This document shows positions 7,808-12,973 of a DNA stretch of 40,603 nt, one piece after another. The first letter of the stretch is position 1; the number at the start of each line of letters is the position of its first letter. The stretch is taken from IMG/VR virus record IMGVR_UViG_3300038802_000018, positions 1-40,603 of that record. The stretch is one strand, 5' to 3'. A model generated the notes under the pieces. It made no database searches. It saw only the letters and a list, made by a program, of their open reading frames with translations, and was not told the DNA's origin. Origin of the DNA: a virus. The translations under genes and the position numbers were made by a program.

Positions 7808-7944
7808 TCGTCTTCATCCTCTCTTACAAGGAAGCGTACGTATCGCACGCCTTCAAATACTTCTGTCACTTCCCACTTGATAACGTCGTCAGGGTATGTG
7901 TCCAGCCATTCATAAAAATCTTTTAAGTGAATATCATCATCCAT
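7804..7944 (-). CDS. Acidic mini-protein, 46 residues
   Basis: The frame begins with an ATG at 7944 (MDDDIHLKDFYEWLDTYP) and ends in a TGA that overlaps the next ATG. It is strongly acidic at both ends (DDD, EDEDE). Its start lies 1 base after the stop of the 7946-8308 gene. No family recognised. Small acidic early phage proteins can mimic DNA or inhibit host enzymes, but nothing here proves that. Confidence 0.65.
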   Translation of the reverse strand: MDDDIHLKDFYEWLDTYPDDVIKWEVTEVFEGVRYVRFLVREDEDE

Positions 7945-7945
7945 A

Positions 7946-8308
7946 CTAATACCAGCACGAGTAAACAACCGTGCTGCCTTCTACTTGGAGTGCTTGTTTG
8001 GCACGCTCTATAAAATCTAAGTCGTTGCCTTTCTCATCTTCGACAGCTTCTTCCTGCCACTGATGTCCCCAAAAGAAACCGCCGGGACAGGGATAATCTT
8101 CATAACCCTTGTGTACCTGCTCTTCTAGTTTGGTGATGTCATCGATGTCGAGGTGCAACTCTTGAAGGTTGAACTCTTCGTTGAAGCCTTTGCTGTGCCA
8201 CAGTTCCATCATGAACTGCTGCAAGCGGGAGTGCTTCCGCCATTCAAAGCTGTATTCGTGTGGATTCCATTTGTTAATCCGAACGTGTGCGTATTGATCA
8301 AGTCCCAT
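7946..8308 (-). CDS. Conserved phage unknown protein (MGLDQYA type)
   Basis: 120 residues from the ATG at 8308, chosen because AAGGAG lies 6 bases upstream and the ATG overlaps the TAA of the preceding gene. Distinctive segments are MGLDQYAHVRI, FEWRKHSRLQQFM, CPGGFFWGHQWQEE and the ending VVYSCWY. I recognise this pattern from phages of aquatic bacteria, always without a known function. The conserved Trp, His and Gly residues suggest an enzyme or a ligand-binding fold. Confidence 0.78.
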   Translation of the reverse strand: MGLDQYAHVRINKWNPHEYSFEWRKHSRLQQFMMELWHSKGFNEEFNLQELHLDIDDITKLEEQVHKGYEDYPCPGGFFWGHQWQEEAVEDEKGNDLDFIERAKQALQVEGSTVVYSCWY

Positions 8309-8583
8309 TACAATCTCCTTTTCCAATTGTTTGATCGGTGTACATTGGCTCGGCAGCCGTGGTCATGACGACCAAGCATCCATAGATTGATGCGTGCACG
8401 GCGTTTGCTCTGCTTAAAACGGTCGGCACGTTTTGCATCAAGTCTTTTAAACAAGACTTCTCTTCGTGGGCTTGGAACGTATTTGTGTTTTGGCGGGAAA
8501 AGAATGCTGCTGCCTCCAGCTACTTCTTTTTTGTACCAAATAGAAAAGAAGTAATTTCCAAACGGATGCCTCAGTGGTCTCAT
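8308..8583 (-). CDS. Basic unknown protein, 91 residues
   Basis: The ATG at 8583 (MRPLRHPFGNYFFSIWYKK) has AAAGGA about 9 bases upstream. The C-terminal half is very basic (KRADRFKQSKRRARIN) and ends at 8308 with a stop that overlaps the next gene. Its charge suggests nucleic-acid binding. It is the first gene after the terminator at 8707-8735, so it probably opens a new transcription unit. Confidence 0.65.
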   Translation of the reverse strand: MRPLRHPFGNYFFSIWYKKEVAGGSSILFPPKHKYVPSPRREVLFKRLDAKRADRFKQSKRRARINLWMLGRHDHGCRANVHRSNNWKRRL

Positions 8584-8706
8584 GTCAGTGGTCCTTTCTC
8601 CGTGGTCTACGGTTCGTGGCCAGGGTGGCCAGCAGAAAAATAAAGTTTTTGCCCGACTTATGTTTTGTATGTATTGCAAGCAAGCCAGTCACCCACAAGA
8701 AGAAAA
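8584..8706 (-). promoter_or_regulatory. Leader between terminator and 8308-8583 gene
   Basis: This non-coding stretch separates the terminator from the first gene of the next leftward unit, so a promoter is expected here. On the minus strand an AT-rich segment (TTGCTTGCAATACATAC then AAAACATAAG) could hold one, though no box matches well. Closer to the gene are copies of the CGTGGTC / GTGGCC motif, which also occurs around the iteron region at 10.48-10.87 kb, suggesting a shared binding factor. Confidence 0.4.
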
Positions 8707-8735
8707 GCCCCCCGTCTCTCTTCGGGACGGGGGGC
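8707..8735 (-). terminator. Strong intrinsic terminator (leftward)
   Basis: A 10-bp GC stem (GCCCCCCGTC at 8707-8716 with GACGGGGGGC at 8726-8735) has a 9-base loop. On the minus strand it is followed by TTTTCTTCTT. The plus-strand side has no T run, so it acts leftward. It immediately follows the structured element at 8741-8796. Confidence 0.8.
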
Positions 8736-8740
8736 TTCCC

Positions 8741-8796
8741 GCAGTGCTGGGCAGGCGAAGCGTTACACTTCTTCCGTACAACCCCAGATTCACTGC
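8741..8796 (-). ncRNA. Putative structured small RNA before the terminator
   Basis: Read leftward, the segment folds on paper as one long arm: GCAGTG (8796-8791) with CACTGC (8746-8741), then CTGGG (8787-8783) with CCCAG (8751-8747), then an apical GAAGTG (8771-8766) with CGCTTC (8762-8757) around a 3-base loop. All three stems are complementary apart from one G-T pair. No reading frame with a ribosome site is present. Together with the strong terminator right after it, this looks like the 3' part of a phage small RNA. No RNA family recognised. Confidence 0.5.
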
Positions 8797-8801
8797 ACTC
8801 C

Positions 8802-8871
8802 TGTGTGTATGCGGATTCGAACCGCAACCTTTGGCAACCAAGTCTGACTACATATTGTCAAAGGTCACCAC
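8802..8871 (-). other. tRNA-like segment with T-arm; not a normal tRNA
   Basis: On the minus strand 8826-8810 is a perfect T-arm: TGCGG, loop TTCGAAT, CCGCA. A TTGCCAA stretch that could be a Gly(GCC) anticodon loop lies 15 bases upstream, and a possible acceptor pair is GTGGTGA with TACACAC. However, the anticodon stem does not pair, the acceptor has three mismatches and no CCA is encoded. It could be a decayed tRNA, a tRNA 3' end kept as an attachment site, or a tRNA mimic inside a larger RNA. I cannot decide between these. Confidence 0.3.
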
Positions 8872-8881
8872 GAAACCCCCA

Positions 8882-8895
8882 CCACCCGAAGGTGG
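8882..8895 (-). terminator. Hairpin after the 8910-9680 gene
   Basis: CCACC and GGTGG enclose a TTCG loop on the minus strand, 15 bases past the stop codon at 8910. There is only a weak T-containing tail (GGGGGTTTCG), so it may stabilise the message end or give partial termination rather than a full stop. Confidence 0.45.
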
Positions 8896-8909
8896 CAGGG
8901 GTAAGTTGG

Positions 8910-9680
8910 TTAGCAGGCGAGAGTAGTCTCGACATACTCACGAGCTGCAGCCACAACAGGCTTGACCTCGCGATACTGTTCGTCGATGTACTTCGCTGCG
9001 TTGATGAGACGGAACTTCACATCGTTCTCGATGTAGTAGTTCGGCGTGCCTTTGTATTGCACATAGTCCCAGCAATGCTGATGAACGTCGTACCAGATAC
9101 CTGCAGTTACAGCGGCCTCGAAGACTTTGTCTTGGCGACGCTGAACAAACTCAGGTAGCTCTGCATCGGGGTCGCGGACAGAACCGTACGCACTGATGAA
9201 CAGATGCTTGGCGTATGCCCGCTCAGCAAGTGCAACCTGCACTGCGTTGGAGATGCCCTTCATCACTGGATACTTTTGTGAATCTGGGATACCAGCCAAG
9301 ATAGACTCGTAGTTCTCCTTGAGAACCTTGATGGTCTCGGCTTGTTCTTGGTGAGCCATAGCAACCATGTCTTTGACAGTTGCCATACCCTGTACGTGAT
9401 GCTCCATCACAGCTGCGATGGTAGATTGCTTGGGTATGAGGTACTCACCTTTGCCTTGTGGCCACGCTTTGCCCCAAAGGTTAGTGGCACTGGGCTCGAA
9501 GTCATTGGTCGCCCAGTCAGGATACGTAGCGACTTCAGCACGTGCGGCTGCACCATCAGGGTCAGCCAGTGTGTCGTCGTTAATCATATCGTGAGTTGTC
9601 TCCACGGGTGCGGTGAGCTCTTCACGCTCGCCCTCCAACAGAGGGTCGAAGTGGTTTGTTTTAGCTAGATTAGTCATCAT
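8910..9680 (-). CDS. Unknown protein, 256 residues
   Basis: Begins with two adjacent ATGs (9680 and 9677) after AAGGAGATTT; the second has the better spacing. The first 75 residues are acidic and probably disordered (DTLADPDGAAARAEV). The rest is helical and rich in Ala, Glu and Gln (MEHHVQGMATVKDMVAMAHQ), with Trp, Tyr and His clusters near residue 195 (GIWYDVHQHCWDY). No membrane span and no catalytic motif recognised. It is the largest gene of the stretch between the origin-like region and the small-RNA region, so it is probably made early and in quantity. Confidence 0.8.
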   Translation of the reverse strand: MMTNLAKTNHFDPLLEGEREELTAPVETTHDMINDDTLADPDGAAARAEVATYPDWATNDFEPSATNLWGKAWPQGKGEYLIPKQSTIAAVMEHHVQGMATVKDMVAMAHQEQAETIKVLKENYESILAGIPDSQKYPVMKGISNAVQVALAERAYAKHLFISAYGSVRDPDAELPEFVQRRQDKVFEAAVTAGIWYDVHQHCWDYVQYKGTPNYYIENDVKFRLINAAKYIDEQYREVKPVVAAAREYVETTLAC

Positions 9681-9688
9681 AAATCTCC

Positions 9689-9853
9689 TTAGTTAATGAC
9701 TTTGGTAAATGCAGCTCTGCCCATCAGGCTGCTCAAAAATTGCACGTCGCTCCAAAGGTTGTCTTCAGAAACGCGCTCCGTTTCAGGATTGATACGGATT
9801 GGTGGGATATTTGCCTCAGCAAGTATTTCGTTGAGCCATTCGATGTCATCCAT
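9689..9853 (-). CDS. Small unknown protein, 54 residues
   Basis: The ATG at 9853 follows GGGAGAAAATC and opens a frame beginning MDDIEWLNEILAEANIPP and ending at 9689, 9 bases before the next gene start. It has an acidic N-terminal helix and a short hydrophobic end (SSLMGRAAF). Its leader contains palindrome copy 3 and the repeated leader described at 9856-9920. No family recognised. Confidence 0.7.
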   Translation of the reverse strand: MDDIEWLNEILAEANIPPIRINPETERVSEDNLWSDVQFLSSLMGRAAFTKVIN

Positions 9854-9855
9854 GA

Positions 9856-9920
9856 TTTTCTCCCTTCATTAGTGACACTAATAATTGCCATCACAGCGAG
9901 CTGCGGAGCAGCGAGCTTCA
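9856..9920 (-). repeat. Repeated gene leader, copy A
   Basis: Read leftward it holds GCTCGCTG (twice), GATGGCA, the palindrome ATTAGTGTCACTAAT (9882-9868), then the ribosome site and ATG at 9853. The order CGCTCGCTG, ATGGCA, TTAGTG-like, GTTAACA-like, GGAGG, ATG is repeated at 10403-10470, 11352-11428 and 11929-12001. Confidence 0.55.
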
Positions 9921-10004
9921 GGCTAAGATAAGTAGGTGGAATGCATATGCTAGGAACATCCCGGCTACGAATGGTGTGTATATATTTTCGAAAAAGTCTT
10001 TCAT
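9918..10004 (-). CDS. Tiny membrane protein, 28 residues
   Basis: An optimal TTTAGGAGGTACCA leader precedes the ATG at 10004. The frame (MKDFFENIYTPFVAG then a hydrophobic run to LLILA) ends at 9918. Residues about 11-28 form one membrane helix. The strong ribosome site on so short a frame argues that it is expressed. It resembles in design, not clearly in sequence, the 24-residue membrane peptide at 11277-11351. Possible roles are inner-membrane perturbation or an exclusion function; none is shown. Confidence 0.65.
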   Translation of the reverse strand: MKDFFENIYTPFVAGMFLAYAFHLLILA

Positions 10005-10013
10005 TGGTACCTC

Positions 10014-10397
10014 CTAAACTGCCAATTCCATTTGCTGGTTTCGATATTCGATAACGCGCAGTGGCATGCCAGCCGCCTTTGCAATATCAATCATGTGCTT
10101 ACTGCCACGGGATTCACCATCCCAGAAGACAACACATGCATCTGCATACTCAGCCATCTGTTGATTGCGTTTGTACCCGGCTGACTTGCCATACTTATTC
10201 CATTGGGCAGGCATGACAGTTACTTTGTAGCCACGCTTGTGGGCATACACTTCACCGAAGCGGTCTGCACCACGGGCGTTGCCCGATACAATCTCAATCT
10301 CATCTGGTGATTTGTTGTGAAGCAAGTGGTCAAGCTTGCGATTCATAAGGTCTTGTGACCAGAAGCCACGAGAACCAGCGACGATTAAACGAAACAT
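10014..10397 (-). CDS. SLOG/YspA-like (DUF2493) nucleotide-binding protein
   Basis: About 127 residues from the ATG at 10397 (MFRLIVAGSRGFWSQ), chosen for the AAAGGAG leader. It shows the DUF2493 pattern: N-terminal VAGSRGF, SGNARGADRFGEVYAHKRG, PAQWNKYGKSAGYKRNQQM, and DACVVFWDGESRGSKHMID. SLOG-fold proteins bind nucleotide-derived ligands such as ADP-ribose or NAD-related molecules, and some act in signalling or defence conflict. The gene lies beside the iteron-rich region and carries leader copy B. What it senses here is unknown. Confidence 0.88.
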   Translation of the reverse strand: MFRLIVAGSRGFWSQDLMNRKLDHLLHNKSPDEIEIVSGNARGADRFGEVYAHKRGYKVTVMPAQWNKYGKSAGYKRNQQMAEYADACVVFWDGESRGSKHMIDIAKAAGMPLRVIEYRNQQMELAV

Positions 10398-10402
10398 GTT
10401 AT

Positions 10403-10470
10403 TTACTCCTTTGTTAACAACACTATTCACTGCCACTACAGCGAACCGCGGCGCGGTGAGCGTTGTCTAT
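10403..10470 (-). repeat. Repeated gene leader, copy B
   Basis: Read leftward it has GCTCACCGCGCCGCGG, TTCGCTG, AGTGGCAGTGAATAGTG, TTGTTAACAAAGGAG and then the ATG at 10397. It matches leaders A, C and D in element order. The GC-rich part can form a hairpin (CCGCGCCGCGG). Confidence 0.55.
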
Positions 10471-10949
10471 GAACCGTGGTCCGTGGTCCATGGGTGTGTA
10501 CCACTGTGTACCACTGTGTACCAGCTGTGTACCACTTACGAATCAGGGTTAAGTGTTTGATGTGTATAGATAAAAGGGATGTGTACCACTGTGTACCAGT
10601 TTTAGGGGGGGTCTTTTGATGTTGGAAAAACAAAAACACAAAAGCGTTTTCTAAAACTAAACCGTGGCAATGTGGTACACATGGTACACACGGTCCGTGA
10701 AACGTGATTAGTTGTTCGTGGTCAAGGGTTTAGGTGTGTACCAGAATGTGTACCAAGTGTGTACCACAAACGGTGTATTCGCGGTACACAAGGGACGACG
10801 GACGTGGGACAGAGGACCGTTGAGAACGAACCGAGAACAGTTGTTCGTGGTCATTTGACCGTGGTTCAATGCCCGCAAATAGATGTTCGATGCCCGCAGC
10901 AAGCACGCAAGCCCGCAAGCAAGCAAGCGCCCCCCGCAGAAGGAAGGGG
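10471..10949. other. Origin-like non-coding region with iterons
   Basis: No supported gene lies here. The 8-mer GTGTACCA occurs exactly nine times on the plus strand (starting at 10496, 10506, 10516, 10527, 10581, 10591, 10736, 10748, 10759) and twice inverted (10673-10680, 10682-10689); a near-copy is at 10783. Spacing inside clusters is 10-12 bases, one helical turn. An A/T-rich stretch with a TTTTAG / CTAAAA inverted pair (10598-10660) lies between clusters, like a melting region. CGTGGTC motifs flank it. The right end (10870-10940) has several GCCCGCA and GCAAGC copies. This is the layout of an iteron replication origin, but it could also be a multi-site operator. Confidence 0.6.
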
Positions 10950-10976
10950 ACCCGACCCGCCATTGGCGAGCCGGGT
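10950..10976 (-). terminator. Hairpin terminator after 10983-11177 gene
   Basis: Outer stem ACCCG/CGGGT (10950-10954, 10972-10976) and inner stem CGCC/GGCG (10958-10961, 10965-10968) lie 7 bases past the stop codon. The leftward tail is pyrimidine-rich (CCCCTTCCTTCTG), not a pure T run, so termination may be partial. Confidence 0.45.
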
Positions 10977-10982
10977 TGGAGG

Positions 10983-11177
10983 TTACTCCTTTTCGGTTGC
11001 GACGTGGTCAATGATGATGTCGCTTTGCTGAGCGGACTTACGTTTGTCCAGCTCGTCAAAAGCTTTCATGTCATTGCGTACGTCAGCAACGAAACCCTTT
11101 ACGAAGCCACCAGAACCTTTAGCGACTTTGGTTGTTTTATGTGCTGCGTATGCAGTCACTTTAGATAAAAAACTCAT
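10983..11177 (-). CDS. Small basic/amphipathic unknown protein, 64 residues
   Basis: The ATG at 11177 (MSFLSKVTAYAAHKTTKVAKG) follows TTGGAGGTAAC, which decides the start; the frame is open for another 29 codons with no ribosome site. The N-terminal half is basic and glycine-containing (KGSGGFVKGFVADVRND), the end acidic. No family recognised. It lies immediately before the iteron region, so an origin-related role is possible. Confidence 0.7.
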   Translation of the reverse strand: MSFLSKVTAYAAHKTTKVAKGSGGFVKGFVADVRNDMKAFDELDKRKSAQQSDIIIDHVATEKE

Positions 11178-11276
11178 TGTTACCTCCAATGGTTTGAGTA
11201 AGAAAAGTGAGGGAATGGTCAACGCTCCCTCGGGCGTTCCTGACGCTTTCGTCGGCATCGTCAAGTCGCCGTTGCG

Positions 11277-11351
11277 CTAGATAATTCCGAATGCGGTCAG
11301 CAAAACGAACCACAAACCAGCGCCTAACAAAAAGTCATAGAACCTTGTCAT
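11277..11351 (-). CDS. Tiny membrane protein, 24 residues
   Basis: The ATG at 11351 overlaps the TGA of the 11348-11662 gene and has AAGGAGGTTTACG directly upstream. The product starts MTRFYDFLLGAGLW and is hydrophobic to its end, enough for one membrane helix. Leader copy C precedes it, within the coding sequence of the upstream gene. A strong ribosome site and ATGA overlap support expression. Function unknown. Confidence 0.6.
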   Translation of the reverse strand: MTRFYDFLLGAGLWFVLLTAFGII

Positions 11352-11662
11352 CGTAAACCTCCTTGTTGATAACGCTCATCACTGCCATTCTGGTCAGCGA
11401 GCGGACGCGAGCGGGTTAGGGACCTCATAGCATCGAGTGACTCTATGAGTTGTTGGGGACTGAGTTCCCTCACCGTTACCTCTAGGAATCGGCCAGTTGT
11501 CCAGCCGATAAAGGCGAAGAATGCTGCGCCGCAGATTATGATTCCGGAGCAGATGAGAACCGCGATGTTGTCTGCAGTTACAGCGGCGACAACACCGAGG
11601 ATGAAGTGGACTACTGAGCAGAAGAACCAGAAGCCAGAGAGTATGTTGAATTTATATCGCAT
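11348..11662 (-). CDS. Small membrane protein, 104 residues
   Basis: The ATG at 11662 follows AATAGGAGGTAACC. Residues about 6-55 form two membrane helices (SGFWFFCSVVHFILGVVAAV and a run ending AAFFAFIGW); a cytoplasmic tail of about 45 residues follows. The tail from about residue 78 (SLTRSRPLADQNGSDERYQ) is encoded by repeated leader copy C, so the C-terminus was probably created when that repeat was inserted or duplicated. No family recognised. Confidence 0.7.
   Translation of the reverse strand: MRYKFNILSGFWFFCSVVHFILGVVAAVTADNIAVLICSGIIICGAAFFAFIGWTTGRFLEVTVRELSPQQLIESLDAMRSLTRSRPLADQNGSDERYQQGGLR
11352..11428 (-). repeat. Repeated gene leader, copy C
   Basis: Read leftward: GAGGTCCCTAACCCGCTCGCG, TCCGCTCGCTG, ACCAGAATGGCAGTGATGAG, CGTTATCAACAAGGAGG, then the ATG at 11351. 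It shares with copy D both the leader and the upstream GGGACC / CCCGYTCGC part. It overlaps the 3' end of the 11348-11662 gene. Confidence 0.55.
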
Positions 11663-11671
11663 GGTTACCTC

Positions 11672-11923
11672 CTATTTGAACGATACGGTTTTGATTGCAT
11701 GGTGGCTGAAGAACTCTTTCAGCCGTGGGCCTTCACTGCGGAACATATCTCGCGCGTCGTGAATCTCCATATAGAAGTGAGCGTGTGTGGCTTGCTTGCC
11801 AGCTTGCTCTGCAAACACCTCCAACTGCGCTGTCCCGAGGCGGCCCTCTGGATTGTATGAGCCGACCAGCGGCCACTCAGGACATTCAATCACGACATCC
11901 CATTTGTTTTTTGTATGTGTCAT
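11672..11923 (-). CDS. Unknown protein, 83 residues
   Basis: The ATG at 11923 (MTHTKNKWDVVIECPEWP) is spaced 5 bases from GGAGG; a GTG/ATG further upstream lies too close to the ribosome site. It is a soluble alpha/beta-looking protein with His residues (THAHFYMEIHDARD). No family recognised. It is the first leftward gene beside the divergent control region and carries leader copy D, so it is probably among the first genes transcribed. Confidence 0.72.
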   Translation of the reverse strand: MTHTKNKWDVVIECPEWPLVGSYNPEGRLGTAQLEVFAEQAGKQATHAHFYMEIHDARDMFRSEGPRLKEFFSHHAIKTVSFK

Positions 11924-11928
11924 ATCAA

Positions 11929-12001
11929 CCTCCATCTGTTAATGACACCTACTAATGCCATCTTGACCAGTGAGCAGAGCGAACGGGTATGGGACCCCTA
12001 T
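11929..12001 (-). repeat. Repeated gene leader, copy D
   Basis: Read leftward: GGGGTCCCATACCCGTTCGC, TCTGCTCACTG, GTCAAGATGGCATTAGTAGG, TGTCATTAACAGATGGAGG, then the ATG at 11923. Fourth and outermost copy; it includes a degenerate form of the 15-bp palindrome. Confidence 0.55.
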
Positions 12002-12179
12002 CTATGACTAGGTTCACGTAGGCATTTAGGAAACAAGGTTCCACAGCGCGATCGGGGGCTGGGGTAGCCACTATGAGCAGCGGGGGGAGAATGTCTGAGC
12101 AATTCAGAAATATATTTTCAAATTTTTTTTCTGAAAAAATTTTCTAGACTTTTTTTCCACGGCGTGTAGCACTACATCC
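12002..12179. promoter_or_regulatory. Divergent control region with AT-rich inverted repeat
   Basis: All genes to the left read leftward and all to the right read rightward, so promoters for both arms should lie here. The right half is very AT-rich. An 8-bp inverted repeat (TTCAGAAA at 12103-12110, TTTCTGAA at 12128-12135, 17 bases apart) may be an operator or a hairpin. I see no convincing -35/-10 pair. The left half is G-rich (CGATCGGGGGCTGGGG) with nothing recognisable. Confidence 0.5.
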
Positions 12180-12677
12180 ATGGCTAAACAGACAAAGATT
12201 TGTTTGTATTGCGGTGAGGAAAAACCACTTTCGGACTTCGGCCCGATTGCAAAATCGCAAAACGACACGGACGGCACAGGTAAAGTAAACCGGTGCAATT
12301 CGTGCGTTACTAATAAGCGTATGCAGCGTAACTCCCAGGACTCTACTCACTTCCTAAAAGACCTGTACAGCAAACATAAGTCAGCGGTCGCCAAGAAAGG
12401 TAAATACCAGTGGCGGATCACCGTTGACGACATTATTGATCTTTGGGCAGAACAAGGAGGTAGGTGCGCGCTAAGCGGTGTATACATGACCCACCACCAC
12501 GATCGCGGCGAACGTAAAGAATTTAATGTCAGCATCGACCGTATTCGAAGTACCGAAGACTATACTAATGACAACATCCAGCTGGTTTGCGCCCGCGTAA
12601 ACATAATAAAGAACGATCTGGATGAAGCCTCGCTCTACTGGTGGGTAAAAAATATTTATGATTTTTCTTGTGACTAG
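12180..12677 (+). CDS. HNH endonuclease
   Basis: 165 residues. The N-terminus has a CxxC zinc knuckle (CLYCGEE, with a later CNSC), and the C-terminal half is an HNH domain: GGRCALSGVYM, then NVSIDRIRSTEDYTNDNIQLV with a conserved Asp-Arg-Ile, and a final VNIIKNDL. The metal-binding His lie in THHHDR. HNH nucleases next to the terminase genes assist genome cleavage during packaging in several phages; a homing role is the other option, but the gene stands free and does not interrupt anything. It is the first gene of the rightward arm. No strong ribosome site is visible before its ATG. Confidence 0.82.
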   Translation: MAKQTKICLYCGEEKPLSDFGPIAKSQNDTDGTGKVNRCNSCVTNKRMQRNSQDSTHFLKDLYSKHKSAVAKKGKYQWRITVDDIIDLWAEQGGRCALSGVYMTHHHDRGERKEFNVSIDRIRSTEDYTNDNIQLVCARVNIIKNDLDEASLYWWVKNIYDFSCD

Positions 12678-12679
12678 GT

Positions 12680-12694
12680 ATTAGTTCGACTAAT
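12680..12694. repeat. Palindrome copy 4 (ATTAGT-TCG-ACTAAT)
   Basis: Perfect 6-bp inverted repeat filling the 26-base gap between the HNH gene and the next gene. Confidence 0.75.
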
Positions 12695-12703
12695 AATTAT
12701 GAA

Positions 12704-12973
12704 ATGACCAATGCTGCTCAAGTTATTGCCCTAGATGGCTTAGACGATGCGATCATCGGAACGTGTAACCAGATGGGCGGCGGCGAGGTTATAGCTTACG
12801 ACTACAACAAGGTGGTTGAGTTGTTTGAATCCATGGACTGGGATGAAGAAGAATTTGGAGAATGGTGGGAGCTCATGTCTGAAAACATCCCGCCGGACTC
12901 GTATCCTGTTTTTGTAAATCTAGATGACTCAGTCCGATATGAAATCGCAGCCCAAAGAAACGGATGTCACTGA
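12704..12973 (+). CDS. Acidic unknown protein, 89 residues
   Basis: MTNAAQVIALDGLDDAIIG onward, strongly acidic (MDWDEEEFGEWWEL), ending at 12973 inside the small terminase start. It has no obvious ribosome site; the palindrome at 12680 lies just upstream, so the two may interact in translation control. The pattern IIGTCNQMGGGEVIAYDYNK followed by a short acidic domain occurs in small phage proteins near terminases, but I cannot name a family. Confidence 0.65.
   Translation: MTNAAQVIALDGLDDAIIGTCNQMGGGEVIAYDYNKVVELFESMDWDEEEFGEWWELMSENIPPDSYPVFVNLDDSVRYEIAAQRNGCH

Noticed and set aside
8802-8871. A true tRNA-Gly(GCC) gene
   Set aside because: The T-arm is perfect and TTGCCAA could be an anticodon loop, but the anticodon stem does not pair and the acceptor stem has three mismatches. 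Reported only as tRNA-like.
8574-9158. Long plus-strand frames over the non-coding 8.6-8.9 kb region and the 8910-9680 gene
   Set aside because: They oppose the local gene direction, cross the terminator and the structured RNA, and lack ribosome sites; the minus-strand gene explains the coding part.
10436-11059. Overlapping frames on both strands in the iteron region, encoding Thr/Tyr/Val-rich repeats
   Set aside because: These are translations of the GTGTACCA repeats. No ribosome site, odd composition, and the frames cross a terminator hairpin.
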